Part shown: positions 1-9,066 of the stretch, in pieces | How positions within the stretch are numbered: the first letter of the stretch is position 1 | Layout: each line of letters begins with the position of its first letter | Assembly: GCA_017541205.1 (NCBI GenBank) | Contig: JAFXZO010000086.1 | Span: forward strand, 89,652 to 153,651 | Source of the DNA: Clostridia bacterium | Lineage (GTDB): Bacteria > Bacillota > Clostridia > Christensenellales > Aristaeellaceae | DNA length: 64,000 bases | Direction of reading: 5' to 3' | Notes under the pieces: model-generated | The model's input: the letters and a program-made list of their open reading frames with translations, nothing else | What the model was told of the DNA's origin: nothing | Databases searched by the model: none | Made by a program: the position numbers and the translations under genes

Positions 1-678
1 CAGGAGATACGTGCCGCGCGCGTCTTCCTCGATGGGCCAATATTCCCCGGGCCGCTTCTTTTCTTCCAATACATATTCCCAGCGGCAGGGCTGGGCGCAC
101 GCGCCGCGGTTGCCGCCCCGGCCGGTCAGATGGTCGCTGAGCATACAGCGGCCCGAATAGCTCATGCACATGGCCCCGTGCGCGAACGCTTCCATTTCCA
201 GCGCCTTTGGCAGAGCCTTGCGCAGTTCGCCGATGCGCCGGAGCGACAGCTCCCGCGCCAGCACCACCCGCTGCGCGCCTTTTTCAAAATAGAATTTCGC
301 GGCCTCGGCGTTCAGGGTGTTCGCCTGGGTGCTGATGTGAAGCGGGAGCGACGGCACGCACCGCCTTAGCATCAGGAACGCGCCTAAATCGCTGACCAGC
401 GCCGCGTCCACGCCCATTTCAGCCGCCCTGCGCGCCGTTTCCCGCAGGCTGTCCATCTCATCCTGATAGGGCAGGATGTTCAGCGTCAGATAGAATTTTT
501 TGCCAAGGCCGTGGGTATATTTCAGCGCGCGCTCTAATTCCTCCCACGTGAAGTTGCCCGCGAACGCGCGCAGGCCGAAAGCGGGCAGCGCGCCGTAGAC
601 CGCGTCCGCGCCGAAGCGCAGCGCCGCCTTCAATTGGGGCATGCCCCCCGCGGGAGCCAGCAATTCAAGCAAGGCCAT
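1..678 (-). CDS. Peptidase U32 family protein (C-terminus cut off by window edge)
   Basis: The first 226 residues of a U32-family protein are visible; the rest lies beyond the left edge. The N-terminus (MALLELLAPAGGMPQLKAAL) is the typical U32 opening, and the family signature with clustered cysteines follows around residues 185-210 (AHGAMCMSYSGRCMLSDHL, then GGNRGACAQPCRW). These cysteines are thought to bind an Fe-S cluster in related RlhA/TrhP/UbiU proteins. Family members include collagenase-like proteases and tRNA/rRNA hydroxylation proteins; the sequence alone does not decide which applies. The start is the ATG at 678 with GGAGGAAACC just upstream. A TTGCAT-N17-TATGAT promoter lies at 709-737. 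The gene is divergent from the Gfo/Idh/MocA gene. Confidence 0.9.
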   Translation of the reverse strand, partial: MALLELLAPAGGMPQLKAALRFGADAVYGALPAFGLRAFAGNFTWEELERALKYTHGLGKKFYLTLNILPYQDEMDSLRETARRAAEMGVDAALVSDLGAFLMLRRCVPSLPLHISTQANTLNAEAAKFYFEKGAQRVVLARELSLRRIGELRKALPKALEMEAFAHGAMCMSYSGRCMLSDHLTGRGGNRGACAQPCRWEYVLEEKKRPGEYWPIEEDARGTYLL

Positions 679-708
679 GGTTTCCTCCTGCAAAGCTTGG
701 ATGCGCCT

Positions 709-737
709 ATCATAACGCATGCGGCGCCAAAATGCAA
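709..737 (-). promoter_or_regulatory. Sigma-A-type promoter for the U32 gene
   Basis: On the minus strand TTGCAT (737-732), a 17-bp spacer and TATGAT (714-709) precede the U32 start by about 30 bp. Confidence 0.65.
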
Positions 738-861
738 CAGAGCGGGAAAGCGGCGGGGCGGTCGGCGCAGCGCCGCTTATTAGATCTCAAATACGAAACC
801 AATCCGATTTTCATTGTCTTTCTCCCGTAACATGAACGATCGTTGAGAAGTGAATACACCC

Positions 862-890
862 TTGACGAAAGGACAAAAACTGCGTATGAT
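862..890 (+). promoter_or_regulatory. Sigma-A-type promoter for the Gfo/Idh/MocA gene
   Basis: TTGACG at 862-867, a 17-bp spacer and TATGAT at 885-890, with the start codon at 918. Confidence 0.7.
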
Positions 891-917
891 GGAGGGCGAC
901 CAAGGAGGGAAAGAAGC

Positions 918-1904
918 ATGTTTCAGGTAGGAATCGTCGGGTGCGGCGGGATTGCCCAGGTCCACGCGCAGGTCCTTGGCGACTGGGCGGAAACGTCGCT
1001 CGCCGCCTGTGCGGATATCAGGCCGGAGCGCGCCCGGGCCATGGCGGAAAAGTACGGGTGCCGGGCGTATGGCAGCATGGAAGAAATGCTGGAGAAGGAG
1101 CGTCTGGACGCCGTTCACCTCTGCACGCCGCATTATCTGCATCCCACGATGGCGCTGGAGGCGGCAAAGCGCGGCGCGGCGGTTTTTACGGAAAAGCCGC
1201 CGGCGATCGACGAGGAGGGCTGGGCGCAGATCAGGGAAGCGGCGGCGATAAGGCCGCTTGGCGTCTGCTTCCAGAACCGGTATAACGCCAACGTTTTGGA
1301 ATGCCGCCGCATGCTGGACGCGGGGGAATACGGAAAGCTGCGAGGCCTAAGAGCCTTTGTTACCTGGAACCGCACGCCGCAATATTACACCGGCACCGAT
1401 TGGAAGGGCAAATGGGCCACGGAGGGCGGCGGCGCGCTGATCAACCAGGCCGTGCACACGCTGGATCTGGCCGTCTGGCTTTGCGGCATGCCGGACCGGG
1501 TGGAATCCACGCTGCGCAACCACCACCTGAAAAACGTGGTCGAGGTGGAGGACACGGCGGAAATCTACCTGAAAAGCCGGGACAAGACCGCGCTGCTGTA
1601 TTTTTCCACCGCCTACACGGAGGATTCCCCCGTGCTGATCGATTTGCAGCTGGAGCGCGCCTCGCTCCGCCTGGAGGATGACCGGCTCCAGATCCGGGAG
1701 GACGGCGGCGTGCGCACGATCGAATTTGCGAAAGAAACCCGCATGGGCCGGGCCTACTGGGGCGCGGGGCACAGCAAGTGCATCCGGGATTTTTACCGCA
1801 GCATCCGGGAGGGCCGGCCTTACCGGAACGACGCGGCCTCCTGCGAAAACACCATGCGGGTGCTGCTGGATATTTACGCGCAGAACGGAAGGGACCTCGC
1901 CTGA
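918..1904 (+). CDS. Gfo/Idh/MocA family NAD(P)-dependent oxidoreductase
   Basis: A cytoplasmic 328-residue dehydrogenase of the glucose-fructose oxidoreductase / inositol dehydrogenase family. The Rossmann glycine motif GIVGCGGIAQVHA is at the N-terminus. The family's EKP motif is near residue 93 (FTEKPPAID), and the GGGALINQAVHTLDL segment that carries the catalytic His region is near residue 175. Such enzymes oxidise or epimerise sugars, inositols or sugar derivatives; the substrate cannot be told from sequence. I chose the ATG at 918 because AAGGAGGGA lies 8 bases upstream. The frame is open further upstream, but that extension would overlap the promoter. It converges with the Rrf2 gene, leaving only 7 bp between stops. 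Confidence 0.9.
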   Translation: MFQVGIVGCGGIAQVHAQVLGDWAETSLAACADIRPERARAMAEKYGCRAYGSMEEMLEKERLDAVHLCTPHYLHPTMALEAAKRGAAVFTEKPPAIDEEGWAQIREAAAIRPLGVCFQNRYNANVLECRRMLDAGEYGKLRGLRAFVTWNRTPQYYTGTDWKGKWATEGGGALINQAVHTLDLAVWLCGMPDRVESTLRNHHLKNVVEVEDTAEIYLKSRDKTALLYFSTAYTEDSPVLIDLQLERASLRLEDDRLQIREDGGVRTIEFAKETRMGRAYWGAGHSKCIRDFYRSIREGRPYRNDAASCENTMRVLLDIYAQNGRDLA

Positions 1905-1911
1905 ACGCGGA

Positions 1912-2328
1912 TCATTCGGCCTTTTGTTCCATCAGATCCGCCAGCGTGACCCCTTCAAAGAACTGCCGGATCAGGGCGCTGAGCCGCTCCCACAGGGGGA
2001 AGGTTGAGCATTCTTCCCTGCGCGGGCAGGGCGCGCTGCCGCTTTCCAGGCAGGAAACGGGGGCCAGTTCGCCCTCCGTTTGCAGCAGGATCTCCGCGAC
2101 GGTATAGGCCTCCGGCTTCCGGGTGAGCCGATAGCCGCCGCCCTTGCCCCGAACGCCGATCAGTATCCGGGACTGCACCAAGCCCTTCAGGATGCTTTCC
2201 AGATATTTTTCGGATATCTCCTGGCGCTTGGCGATCTCCTTGAGCGGCAGATAGCCCTCGCCCTGATGCTGCGCCAGGTCCACCATTACGCGAAGGGCAT
2301 ATCGGCCCTTGGTAGAAATCATAATCAC
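1912..2328 (-). CDS. Rrf2 family transcriptional regulator
   Basis: About 138 residues: an N-terminal winged helix (ISTKGRYALRVMVDLAQH) with the recognition region around KEIAKRQEISEKYLESILKGL, the hallmark of Rrf2/IscR/CymR proteins. Three cysteines spaced C-x7-C-x5-C (CLESGSAPCPRREEC) match the cluster-ligand region of IscR-type members, so it may sense Fe-S status or cysteine supply; that is inference. The GTG at 2328 is preceded by GGAGGAGG at good spacing. The ATG two codons later (2322) is the alternative start. It is transcribed alone from a TTGAAA-N17-TATAAT promoter. A loose dyad (CCCATTATACC / GGTTAGTGGG) covers the -10 and could be an autoregulatory operator. Confidence 0.9.
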   Translation of the reverse strand: MIMISTKGRYALRVMVDLAQHQGEGYLPLKEIAKRQEISEKYLESILKGLVQSRILIGVRGKGGGYRLTRKPEAYTVAEILLQTEGELAPVSCLESGSAPCPRREECSTFPLWERLSALIRQFFEGVTLADLMEQKAE

Positions 2329-2359
2329 GGTCGGGATTCCTCCTCCAGTTGATAAACCC

Positions 2360-2388
2360 ATTATACCGCAAGGTTAGTGGGATTTCAA
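2360..2388 (-). promoter_or_regulatory. Promoter of the Rrf2 gene, overlapped by an imperfect dyad
   Basis: On the minus strand TTGAAA (2388-2383), 17 bp, TATAAT (2365-2360). An imperfect inverted repeat at about 2357-2382 overlaps the -10 and spacer and may be an operator. Confidence 0.65.
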
Positions 2389-2425
2389 CCGGCGGGAGCA
2401 AAAACGGAGAAAGGATTGAAAGCAC

Positions 2426-4633
2426 ATGCAGGAGCAGGAATTACAGGCGTTATTATCCCAGCTTTCCCCGGAGGAAAAGATCGGCCAGCTGGTCCAGCTG
2501 CCCGCCTCCTTCCAGGAGGAAGGCAACGCGACGGGCCCCGCCATGCAGATGGGGCTGACGCAGGAGGACCTGGCGCTCGCGGGCAGCTATTTGGGCCTCA
2601 TCGGGGCGAAAAAGCTGCGCAAATTGCAGGAAACCTATATGGCGCGGCACCCGCACCATATCCCGCTCCTCTTTATGGCGGATATCATCAACGGCTATCG
2701 CACGGTATTCCCGATCCCGCTGGCGCAAAGCTGCATGTTCGATCCCGCGCTGGTGGAAGCGTGCGCGTCCATCGCCGCGAAGGAAACCGCCGCGTCCGGC
2801 GTGCACGTGACCTTTTCGCCCATGGCCGATCTGAGCCGGGACGCGCGGTGGGGCCGCGTGATGGAGGGCGGCGGCGAAGACCCCTTCGTGAGCGGCCAGA
2901 CGGCGGCGGCCATGGTGCGCGGATATCAGGGCAAGGATATCCGGGATAAAGGAAAAATCGGGGCGTGCCTGAAGCATTTCGCGGGCTACGGCGCGCCGGA
3001 GGGCGGGCGCGATTACAACAACGCCGAGCTTTCCGAGCGCACGCTGCGGGAGGATTACCTGCCCGCCTACCGGGCCGCGGTCGACGCGGGCTGCGCGCTG
3101 GTGATGCCCTCGTTCAACACGCTGGACCGCGTTCCTTCCGCCGCCAACGCCTGGCTGCTAAAGGACATCCTGCGCAAGGAAATGGGCTTTTCCGGCATGG
3201 TGATTTCCGATTGGAGCGCCGTGGCGGAGCTGATCCCCCACGGCATCGCCCGGGACGAAAAGGAGGCCGCGTATCTGGCCTTGCGCGCCGGCGTGGATAT
3301 GGACATGTCGAGCCCCGTCTACATCAAAAACCTCAAAGCGCTCGTGGAAGCGGGCAAAATCCCCCTGCAGTGGATCGACGAAGCGGTGCTGCGCGTTTTG
3401 ACGCTCAAAAACAAGCTGGGCCTGTTTGAAAACCCGTTCAAGGATCTGGACGAAAACGAGGAAAGCGCGCTGCATCTGTGCGAAGCGCACCGGCAGGCGG
3501 CGCGAAAATGCGCGGAAAAATCGTTCGTGCTCCTCAAAAACGAGGGCAGCCTTCTGCCCCTTGCCGAGCCCGGGGAGACCGCGTGGATCGGGCCGTACGT
3601 GGATACGCAGATGCTCAACGGCGCCTGGTCGATCTTCGCGGACGACGGGGATACGCTGTCCCTCCGCTCCGCCCTGGCGCTGCACGAAAAGACAAAGAAC
3701 GCCCCCACGGCCGTTGGCTGCGCCATCGCCGATCCGGACAGCCCGGTGCAGGGCTTCATGTCGGCCGTTTCGCTGTCCGGGGTGGATGAAGCGCAGGCGC
3801 TCCGGGAAGCGGCCGCCCTCGCCCAAAAGGCCAAAAACGTCGTCCTTGCGCTGGGCGAACACCGCGAATGCTCCGGCGAGGCCGCGAGCCGCGGAACGCT
3901 GACGCTGCCCAAGTGCCAGCTAAAGCTCCTCGACAGCATTGCCGAGGTGAACCCGAATATCATCGTGCTCCTTTTTACGGGCCGGCCGCTGGACATCCGC
4001 GCCGTGCAGGAAAAAGCGAAAGCCATCCTGCTGTGCTGGCTGCCCGGAACGGAAGGGGCAAGCGCCGCCGTCCGCACCGTGCTCGGGGAGGCGAGCCCCT
4101 CCGGCAGGCTTTCCATGGCTTTCCCGTACTGCGTGGGCCAGCTTCCTTTGCACTATAACCATTTGCGCACCGGCAGGCCGTATTCCGGCGATTACAAGGC
4201 GGGCCGCTTCGGCTCCAAATACCAGGATATCCCCAACGACCCGCTCTATCCCTTCGGCTTTGGGCTGACGTATACGGAATTTGCCTACGGCCCCGTCACG
4301 CTCAGCCAAAGCAGCATCAAAAAAGGAGGCGGGCTGACCGCCTCCGTCACGGTCACCAACGTGGGCAAACGCCCGGGCGAAGAGACCGTGCAATTGTACC
4401 TAAGGGACGAATGCGGCAGCGTGGCCCGGCCTGTGCGGACGCTCAAGGCGTTTGAGCAGGTGACGCTCAAGCCGGGCGAAAGCCGCCGGGTTTCCTTCCG
4501 GATTGATGAAAGCATGCTGCGCTTTTATGACATCCATATGGCCTATACCAGCGAGCCCGGGGATTTCACCGTCTTCATCGGCCCGGACAGCCGCACGGAA
4601 AAAGGGGCCCGCTTTACGCTCAAGGAGGAATGA
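2426..4633 (+). CDS. Glycoside hydrolase family 3 beta-glycosidase
   Basis: A 735-residue GH3 enzyme with the full three-part layout: N-terminal TIM barrel, alpha/beta sandwich and C-terminal fibronectin-III-like domain (EETVQLYLRDECGSVARPVR). The nucleophile is D262 in GMVISDWSAV; the substrate-binding KHFAGYGAPEGGRDYN segment is also present. There is no signal peptide, so it should act in the cytosol on imported beta-linked oligosaccharides such as gluco- or xylo-oligosaccharides. Closest in layout to BglX-type beta-glucosidases; exact specificity is unknown. The start at 2426 has a GAGAAAGGA-type ribosome site. It converges with the thioesterase gene, with stops one base apart. Confidence 0.93.
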   Translation: MQEQELQALLSQLSPEEKIGQLVQLPASFQEEGNATGPAMQMGLTQEDLALAGSYLGLIGAKKLRKLQETYMARHPHHIPLLFMADIINGYRTVFPIPLAQSCMFDPALVEACASIAAKETAASGVHVTFSPMADLSRDARWGRVMEGGGEDPFVSGQTAAAMVRGYQGKDIRDKGKIGACLKHFAGYGAPEGGRDYNNAELSERTLREDYLPAYRAAVDAGCALVMPSFNTLDRVPSAANAWLLKDILRKEMGFSGMVISDWSAVAELIPHGIARDEKEAAYLALRAGVDMDMSSPVYIKNLKALVEAGKIPLQWIDEAVLRVLTLKNKLGLFENPFKDLDENEESALHLCEAHRQAARKCAEKSFVLLKNEGSLLPLAEPGETAWIGPYVDTQMLNGAWSIFADDGDTLSLRSALALHEKTKNAPTAVGCAIADPDSPVQGFMSAVSLSGVDEAQALREAAALAQKAKNVVLALGEHRECSGEAASRGTLTLPKCQLKLLDSIAEVNPNIIVLLFTGRPLDIRAVQEKAKAILLCWLPGTEGASAAVRTVLGEASPSGRLSMAFPYCVGQLPLHYNHLRTGRPYSGDYKAGRFGSKYQDIPNDPLYPFGFGLTYTEFAYGPVTLSQSSIKKGGGLTASVTVTNVGKRPGEETVQLYLRDECGSVARPVRTLKAFEQVTLKPGESRRVSFRIDESMLRFYDIHMAYTSEPGDFTVFIGPDSRTEKGARFTLKEE

Positions 4634-4634
4634 A

Positions 4635-5078
4635 TCATCTGCCCAGCCGGATCTTCCGCCGCTCCAGGGCGGCGGCGTATTCCGCTTTTTCTTCTTCCGT
4701 TTCGGGCGTATAGGCCGGCACGGCCTTGGGCTGGTCGTTATCGTCCAGGGCGACGAACACGGCGTAGGCGCGGTTGACGAGGGCGCGCTCGCCGTTCAAT
4801 TGCTCCACGAAGCTGTCCACGCGCACCTCCAGGCTGGTGCGGCCCGTCCAGGTGACGCGCGCCTCCTGCACGATGGTATCGTTCAGATACGCCGGGGCGA
4901 TAAAGTTCAGGTTATCGACGCATACGGTGGTGACCGCGCTGTTGGTGAACCGCCGGGCCGCCACCGCGCCGACGATGTCGATCCACGCCATGATCTGCCC
5001 GCCGAACAGGCGGGGCTTGGCGTAGCCGTTGCAGTGCTGCGGCAGCACGATCTGCACGTTGGATGTAATGAACGCCAT
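4635..5078 (-). CDS. Acyl-CoA thioesterase, hotdog fold (YciA/ACOT type)
   Basis: A 147-residue single-hotdog thioesterase that should hydrolyse acyl-CoA to free acid and CoA in the cytosol. The segment GGQIMAWIDIVGAVAARR is the typical active-site helix, with the conserved Asp in WIDIVG. The VDNLNFIAPAYLNDTI strand follows as in YciA-like enzymes. I chose the ATG at 5078, preceded by AAGGGAG at 8 bases. The frame is open further upstream, but that part has no ribosome binding site. Confidence 0.88.
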   Translation of the reverse strand: MAFITSNVQIVLPQHCNGYAKPRLFGGQIMAWIDIVGAVAARRFTNSAVTTVCVDNLNFIAPAYLNDTIVQEARVTWTGRTSLEVRVDSFVEQLNGERALVNRAYAVFVALDDNDQPKAVPAYTPETEEEKAEYAAALERRKIRLGR

Positions 5079-5160
5079 ATGGACCGCTCCCTTGCTCTTT
5101 TCTGTGTTTCCAATATACGCCGTGTTTCGGCTTGATTCCTGTAAAAACTGCAAATTTTTC

Positions 5161-5190
5161 TTGCCCGCGGGCGTGTTTTCATTGTATACT
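5161..5190 (+). promoter_or_regulatory. Promoter of the polysaccharide deacetylase gene
   Basis: TTGCCC at 5161-5166, an 18-bp spacer and TATACT at 5185-5190; the CDS begins at 5236. Confidence 0.6.
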
Positions 5191-5235
5191 GTTTGAGAAA
5201 ATCCGGTCGGGATTTTTGTACGGAGGAAGCAGGAA

Positions 5236-7017
5236 ATGAAGCGCTTTTTATCGATCTTTTTTGTTTTGATCCTGTGCGCGGGGCTTTTTGCCCCGGCAAG
5301 GACGGAGGACGCGCCGACCTATACCGGCACCGTGAAGGGGACCAGCCTGCACCTGCGCAAGCAGCCCAACGCGTCCGCTGCGGTCATCAACACCTACAAG
5401 CAGGGCACGCAGGTGACGGTCCTGGAAAACGACGGCACCTGGTGCAAGGTGCAGATCGGGAAAAAGGTCGGCTACATGATGGCCCAGTACCTGGAAATTT
5501 CCGCCAATTACAAGCACGTGGGCTGGGGCAGGACGCAGGCGGACGGCACGGTGCTCAATATCCGCGGCGGCGCGGGCACCACCTTCCCCATCCTGCAAAA
5601 GGCGTTGAGCGGCGGGGTGTACGAGCTGACGCAGGAATTGGACGGCTGGTACCAGGTGAAGATCGGGGACCGGTTCGGGTACATCGAAAAAACGAAAATC
5701 ACGGTCTTTGAGGGCGATTTTGCCCTGGGCTTTTCCGCCGCGGACAATGCCGAAGCGTGGACCATGGCCCGCATGAACATCGCGCCCCGGGAAGCGGGCA
5801 GCCCGCTGACCATGACCCGGTCCGAGGGCGATTTTACCTATTCCCTTTCATACCCCGAGCTGGGCGTTCCCGCGGCGGATGCCAAGATTTCCGGCTGGGT
5901 CAGATCCACCCTGCGCGCGTTTGAAGCCGATTATCAGCAAAACCACGCGGGTCAGCAGGCGTCCTTTGCCCTGCAATACCAATCCCTGCAATTGGACGAA
6001 CAGTACATGAGCGTGTTCCTCTACGGCGAATACACGGTAGGGGCGCATACGGTGGAATGCGTGCTAACGGTGAACGCGGACGCGAAAGCGGGCAAGGCGC
6101 TGGACGGCGAAAGCCTTTTTGAAAGCCTGGATTGGCCGCTTTTCTGCCTGGAAAGCGCCGCGACATCGCTCATGAGCGTCGGAACGGACGGGTATTCCGG
6201 CAAGCCCGACCGCTCCTGGCTGCAATACGCGGCGCTTGGGCGCGACGGGGTGCAGGTGTATCTGCCGCGCGGGCTGTATCTGCCCTATGATCTGGGCACG
6301 AGGAAGCTGACCCTCAAATACCAGCAGGTGGGCGAATACATGAAGATTTCTTCCGCCGCCGTCACCCGCCATATCCGCGTGATCGATCCCGGCAAGCCCA
6401 TGATCGCCCTGACCTTTGACGACGGCCCTTCCGAGGAAACGGAAAGGATCCTGGCTGTGCTGGAGGAATACAACGCCCGCGCCACCTTCTGCGTGATCGG
6501 CAACAAGGTGGAAAACTATGTGAACGTCGTAAAGCGCACCCTGGCCGGCGGCAACGAGATCGCCTCCCACACCTGGAACCATTCCAAGCTGACCAGCCTT
6601 TCCGCCGCCTCCATCCGCTCGCAATTGCAAAAGACCAACGACCTTATCAGGGAACTGACGGGCTATGAGGTCAAGGTGCTCAGGCCCCCCTACGGCTCGG
6701 TGAACAAAAACGTGCGCAGCGTCTGCGCGGAGCTGGGCATGACGATCGCCCTGTGGCAGGTGGACACCGAGGACTGGGAGACCCGCAATGCCAACAAAAC
6801 CTATAACGCCCTGAAGAAAGGCGCAAAGGACGGGGTCATCGTCCTCTTCCACGATCTGTACAAGACCACCGCCAGCGCCGTGGAAAAGGCCATTCCCGAG
6901 CTGATCGAAAAAGGCTATCAGCTCGTCACCGTGTCCGAGCTCCTTTCCTTCCTGGAGGAAGGCGCAAAGCCCGGCGCCGTGTATACGAAGGTTTCGCCGG
7001 AAAACCGGGTCAAATAA
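5236..7017 (+). CDS. Secreted SH3b-domain polysaccharide deacetylase (NodB, PdaC-like)
   Basis: A 593-residue exported protein. A signal peptide spans residues 1-23. Two bacterial SH3 domains follow (about 30-82 and 95-155; LHLRKQPNASAAVINTYKQG, LNIRGGAGTTFPIL), then a DUF3298/PdaC-like region (about 190-370), then a NodB deacetylase domain (about 385-580). The metal-binding motifs are intact: TFDDGPS near residue 391, HTWNH, the RPPYGS catalytic arginine loop and the final VIVLFHD. The SH3 domains probably hold it on peptidoglycan, and the likely reaction is N-deacetylation of GlcNAc or MurNAc in the wall, which gives lysozyme resistance. The ribosome site is CGGAGGAAGC. The secreted gene at 7064 lies just downstream in the same direction. 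Confidence 0.9.
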   Translation: MKRFLSIFFVLILCAGLFAPARTEDAPTYTGTVKGTSLHLRKQPNASAAVINTYKQGTQVTVLENDGTWCKVQIGKKVGYMMAQYLEISANYKHVGWGRTQADGTVLNIRGGAGTTFPILQKALSGGVYELTQELDGWYQVKIGDRFGYIEKTKITVFEGDFALGFSAADNAEAWTMARMNIAPREAGSPLTMTRSEGDFTYSLSYPELGVPAADAKISGWVRSTLRAFEADYQQNHAGQQASFALQYQSLQLDEQYMSVFLYGEYTVGAHTVECVLTVNADAKAGKALDGESLFESLDWPLFCLESAATSLMSVGTDGYSGKPDRSWLQYAALGRDGVQVYLPRGLYLPYDLGTRKLTLKYQQVGEYMKISSAAVTRHIRVIDPGKPMIALTFDDGPSEETERILAVLEEYNARATFCVIGNKVENYVNVVKRTLAGGNEIASHTWNHSKLTSLSAASIRSQLQKTNDLIRELTGYEVKVLRPPYGSVNKNVRSVCAELGMTIALWQVDTEDWETRNANKTYNALKKGAKDGVIVLFHDLYKTTASAVEKAIPELIEKGYQLVTVSELLSFLEEGAKPGAVYTKVSPENRVK

Positions 7018-7063
7018 CGCGCCCCGCGGCCGGATGAGAACACGAAGCCAAGGAGGGATCCTT

Positions 7064-8956
7064 ATGCGGAAAACAGCGTGCTTCTTCTTTCTTTTCCTTG
7101 CGTTCGCGCTTGCGGCTCCAGGCCAGGCCAGCCAAATGAGCCGCGAGGATACCTTGTGGCTCTTCAAATCCATCGGCGATATGCCGCTGATCGCCGCCTC
7201 CGGGGCGGGGGCGTGGGAAGGGCGGCTGAAGGTCAGCGCCAACGGCAGCTTCACCGGCACCTATTACGACGCGGACGCGGATATGGTGTACGAGGTCTCC
7301 TTCGCCGGCTCTTTCAGCCGGAACGCGCAGGTGCACGGGCACAGCTATTGGCTGTGGGTGGAGGAGCTGACCACCCAGCAGACGCCCGGGACCGTGTCGG
7401 CGGACGAATATGGCGACCCCGTCACCTATATTGACGCGCCCTTTGCCAGGCATACCTACATGGTGCTGACCCTGCCCGGGACCCCCGGCGAGGAGATCCC
7501 CGAAATGGTGCGGGGGGAAATCGGCGGCACGTACGGCGAATGGGAGGATTATTCCCGCTTCTTTACCCTGACCCGGCTGGAAGACGGCTGGGGCTTCTTT
7601 GCCGATCCCTCGCTGCTCCCCGCGGACGGGGAAGCAGACGGCGGGGAGGATCCGCAAAGCCGGGACGGGGGCCTCGCGGTCACGCCCGTTCCCGCGGGAA
7701 CGCCCGCGTCCTTTGATCCGTCTGCCTGGGTCGGCTATTGGATGACCCGCGACGATTCCCTTGCTGAATTGGTGATTTTCGGCGGCGCGGACGGAAGCCC
7801 TCTGCGCGCGCAGGCGTTTTTCCTTAGGACGATGGAAATGAACGCGGCCCTGACGCCCCAGGCGGACGGCAGCCTGCGCTTTGAAAGCGACGACGGCGCG
7901 TATATCGGAAGGCTGGCCAAGCTTGAAAGCGGCGGGCTGAGCCTGATCTTTACCGGCGGATACGCCTATGAGGACGAGGAGGCAACGGAATATCAGGCCT
8001 ATTTTTCCCGCGGCTTCGTCTATGATATCGCGCTGTACGACGAACTGTGGTTCGATGAACGGGGGAACGCGGGCGCGTCCGACAGCGATTGGGTGGGCAC
8101 GTGGAGCGTGGAGAAAAACGGCCGGGAATCCACCCTGCGCATCGGGATGCAAAACGGCGGGCTGTATCTGCGCGTCGCCCTGGGCAACGGGTATTCCTTC
8201 GAGGGCCCGCTGGACAAAAACGGCGAAACCGATATGGATTTCTTTGGCGGCGATTTTTTCTGCATGCTGACGCTGAGCCGCAAGCAGGGCAAAATCGCCA
8301 TGTCGGAGGTCGGCTCCGAAATCGACGGGGTATATGAATGGCTGGAGGATTTCTATTACGGGGTCGCGGAGTTTCAGTTCGTTTCCTCGGACGAAACGCC
8401 TTACACCGCGGAAATGGATCTGCCCGAGCCCGTCGCCCTGCTGCCCATTCCCGGCAAAACAGGCTATTTGCAGGTGCCCGTCGCCTGGGTGGACGCCACC
8501 AGCTATCTCATCGGCAAAAACGACGAAACCGCCTACGCGCCCTTCCGCATGATCGACGGCGACGAAACCACGGCCTTCCAGTTTTCCACCCAGACCACCC
8601 CGCTGGGCCAGGCGTATCTGTATTTTGATTTTGACGGGCCGGTTACCCTCGACGAGCTTTGGATGAAAAACGGCTTCTGGAAAATCACCGCGGGGCTGGA
8701 CCAGTACACCCGCAACAGCCGGGTCAAACAGATGACCATTTTCGTGCGCTATTACGGCGACGACGACTATCAGGAACTGAAAACCGTGACCCTGAAGGAC
8801 GACAGCGCCCGCAGGGATTGGAAAACCATCCATCTGAACGGCGTTGAAAACGTGACCGGCGTGCGCATCCGCATCGACCAAATCTATACCGGCTCCAAGT
8901 TCAAAACCGACGTGTGCATCTCCGAGATCATGTTCGTGCAGGCCGCGGGGCAGTAA
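7064..8956 (+). CDS. Secreted protein with C-terminal NADase-type glycan-binding domain
   Basis: A 630-residue exported protein with a signal peptide (MRKTACFFFLFLAFALAAPGQA). Residues about 20-190 form an uncharacterised beta-rich domain, followed by a low-complexity Pro/Asp linker (about 195-225) and one or two lipocalin/beta-sandwich-like repeats (VGYWMTRDDS..., VGTWSVEKNG...). The last 160 residues (from about VPVAWVDATSYLIGKNDETA) resemble the discoidin-like NADase-type glycan-binding domain found in many clostridial envelope proteins. No catalytic motif is visible. A role in wall or glycan binding fits its position 46 bp after the deacetylase, probably in one transcript. The start at 7064 is fixed by AAGGAGGG six bases upstream. 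Confidence 0.75.
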   Translation: MRKTACFFFLFLAFALAAPGQASQMSREDTLWLFKSIGDMPLIAASGAGAWEGRLKVSANGSFTGTYYDADADMVYEVSFAGSFSRNAQVHGHSYWLWVEELTTQQTPGTVSADEYGDPVTYIDAPFARHTYMVLTLPGTPGEEIPEMVRGEIGGTYGEWEDYSRFFTLTRLEDGWGFFADPSLLPADGEADGGEDPQSRDGGLAVTPVPAGTPASFDPSAWVGYWMTRDDSLAELVIFGGADGSPLRAQAFFLRTMEMNAALTPQADGSLRFESDDGAYIGRLAKLESGGLSLIFTGGYAYEDEEATEYQAYFSRGFVYDIALYDELWFDERGNAGASDSDWVGTWSVEKNGRESTLRIGMQNGGLYLRVALGNGYSFEGPLDKNGETDMDFFGGDFFCMLTLSRKQGKIAMSEVGSEIDGVYEWLEDFYYGVAEFQFVSSDETPYTAEMDLPEPVALLPIPGKTGYLQVPVAWVDATSYLIGKNDETAYAPFRMIDGDETTAFQFSTQTTPLGQAYLYFDFDGPVTLDELWMKNGFWKITAGLDQYTRNSRVKQMTIFVRYYGDDDYQELKTVTLKDDSARRDWKTIHLNGVENVTGVRIRIDQIYTGSKFKTDVCISEIMFVQAAGQ

Positions 8957-9008
8957 GATGGGGATAAGATGATACCTGCGTAAAACCGCTCTATTTATAT
9001 TTTGTTGC

Positions 9009-9058
9009 AAGACCGGCGCGGAACAGGGCCGCATGGCGTTCCGCGCCGGTCTTTTTAT
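9009..9058. terminator. Bidirectional intrinsic terminator
   Basis: A perfect 16-bp stem (AAGACCGGCGCGGAAC, 9009-9024, pairing with 9038-9053) with TTTTTATA after it on the plus strand. It lies between the converging gene at 7064-8956 and ypeB and can serve both. Confidence 0.85.
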
Positions 9059-9066
9059 AGAAGGTT

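Noticed and set aside
7010-9034. A 674-codon open frame on the minus strand
   Set aside because: It is antisense to the secreted protein at 7064-8956, has no ribosome site, and its His/Gly/Arg/Val-rich composition is what high-GC antisense frames give. Sense-strand motifs, signal peptide and ribosome site favour the plus strand.
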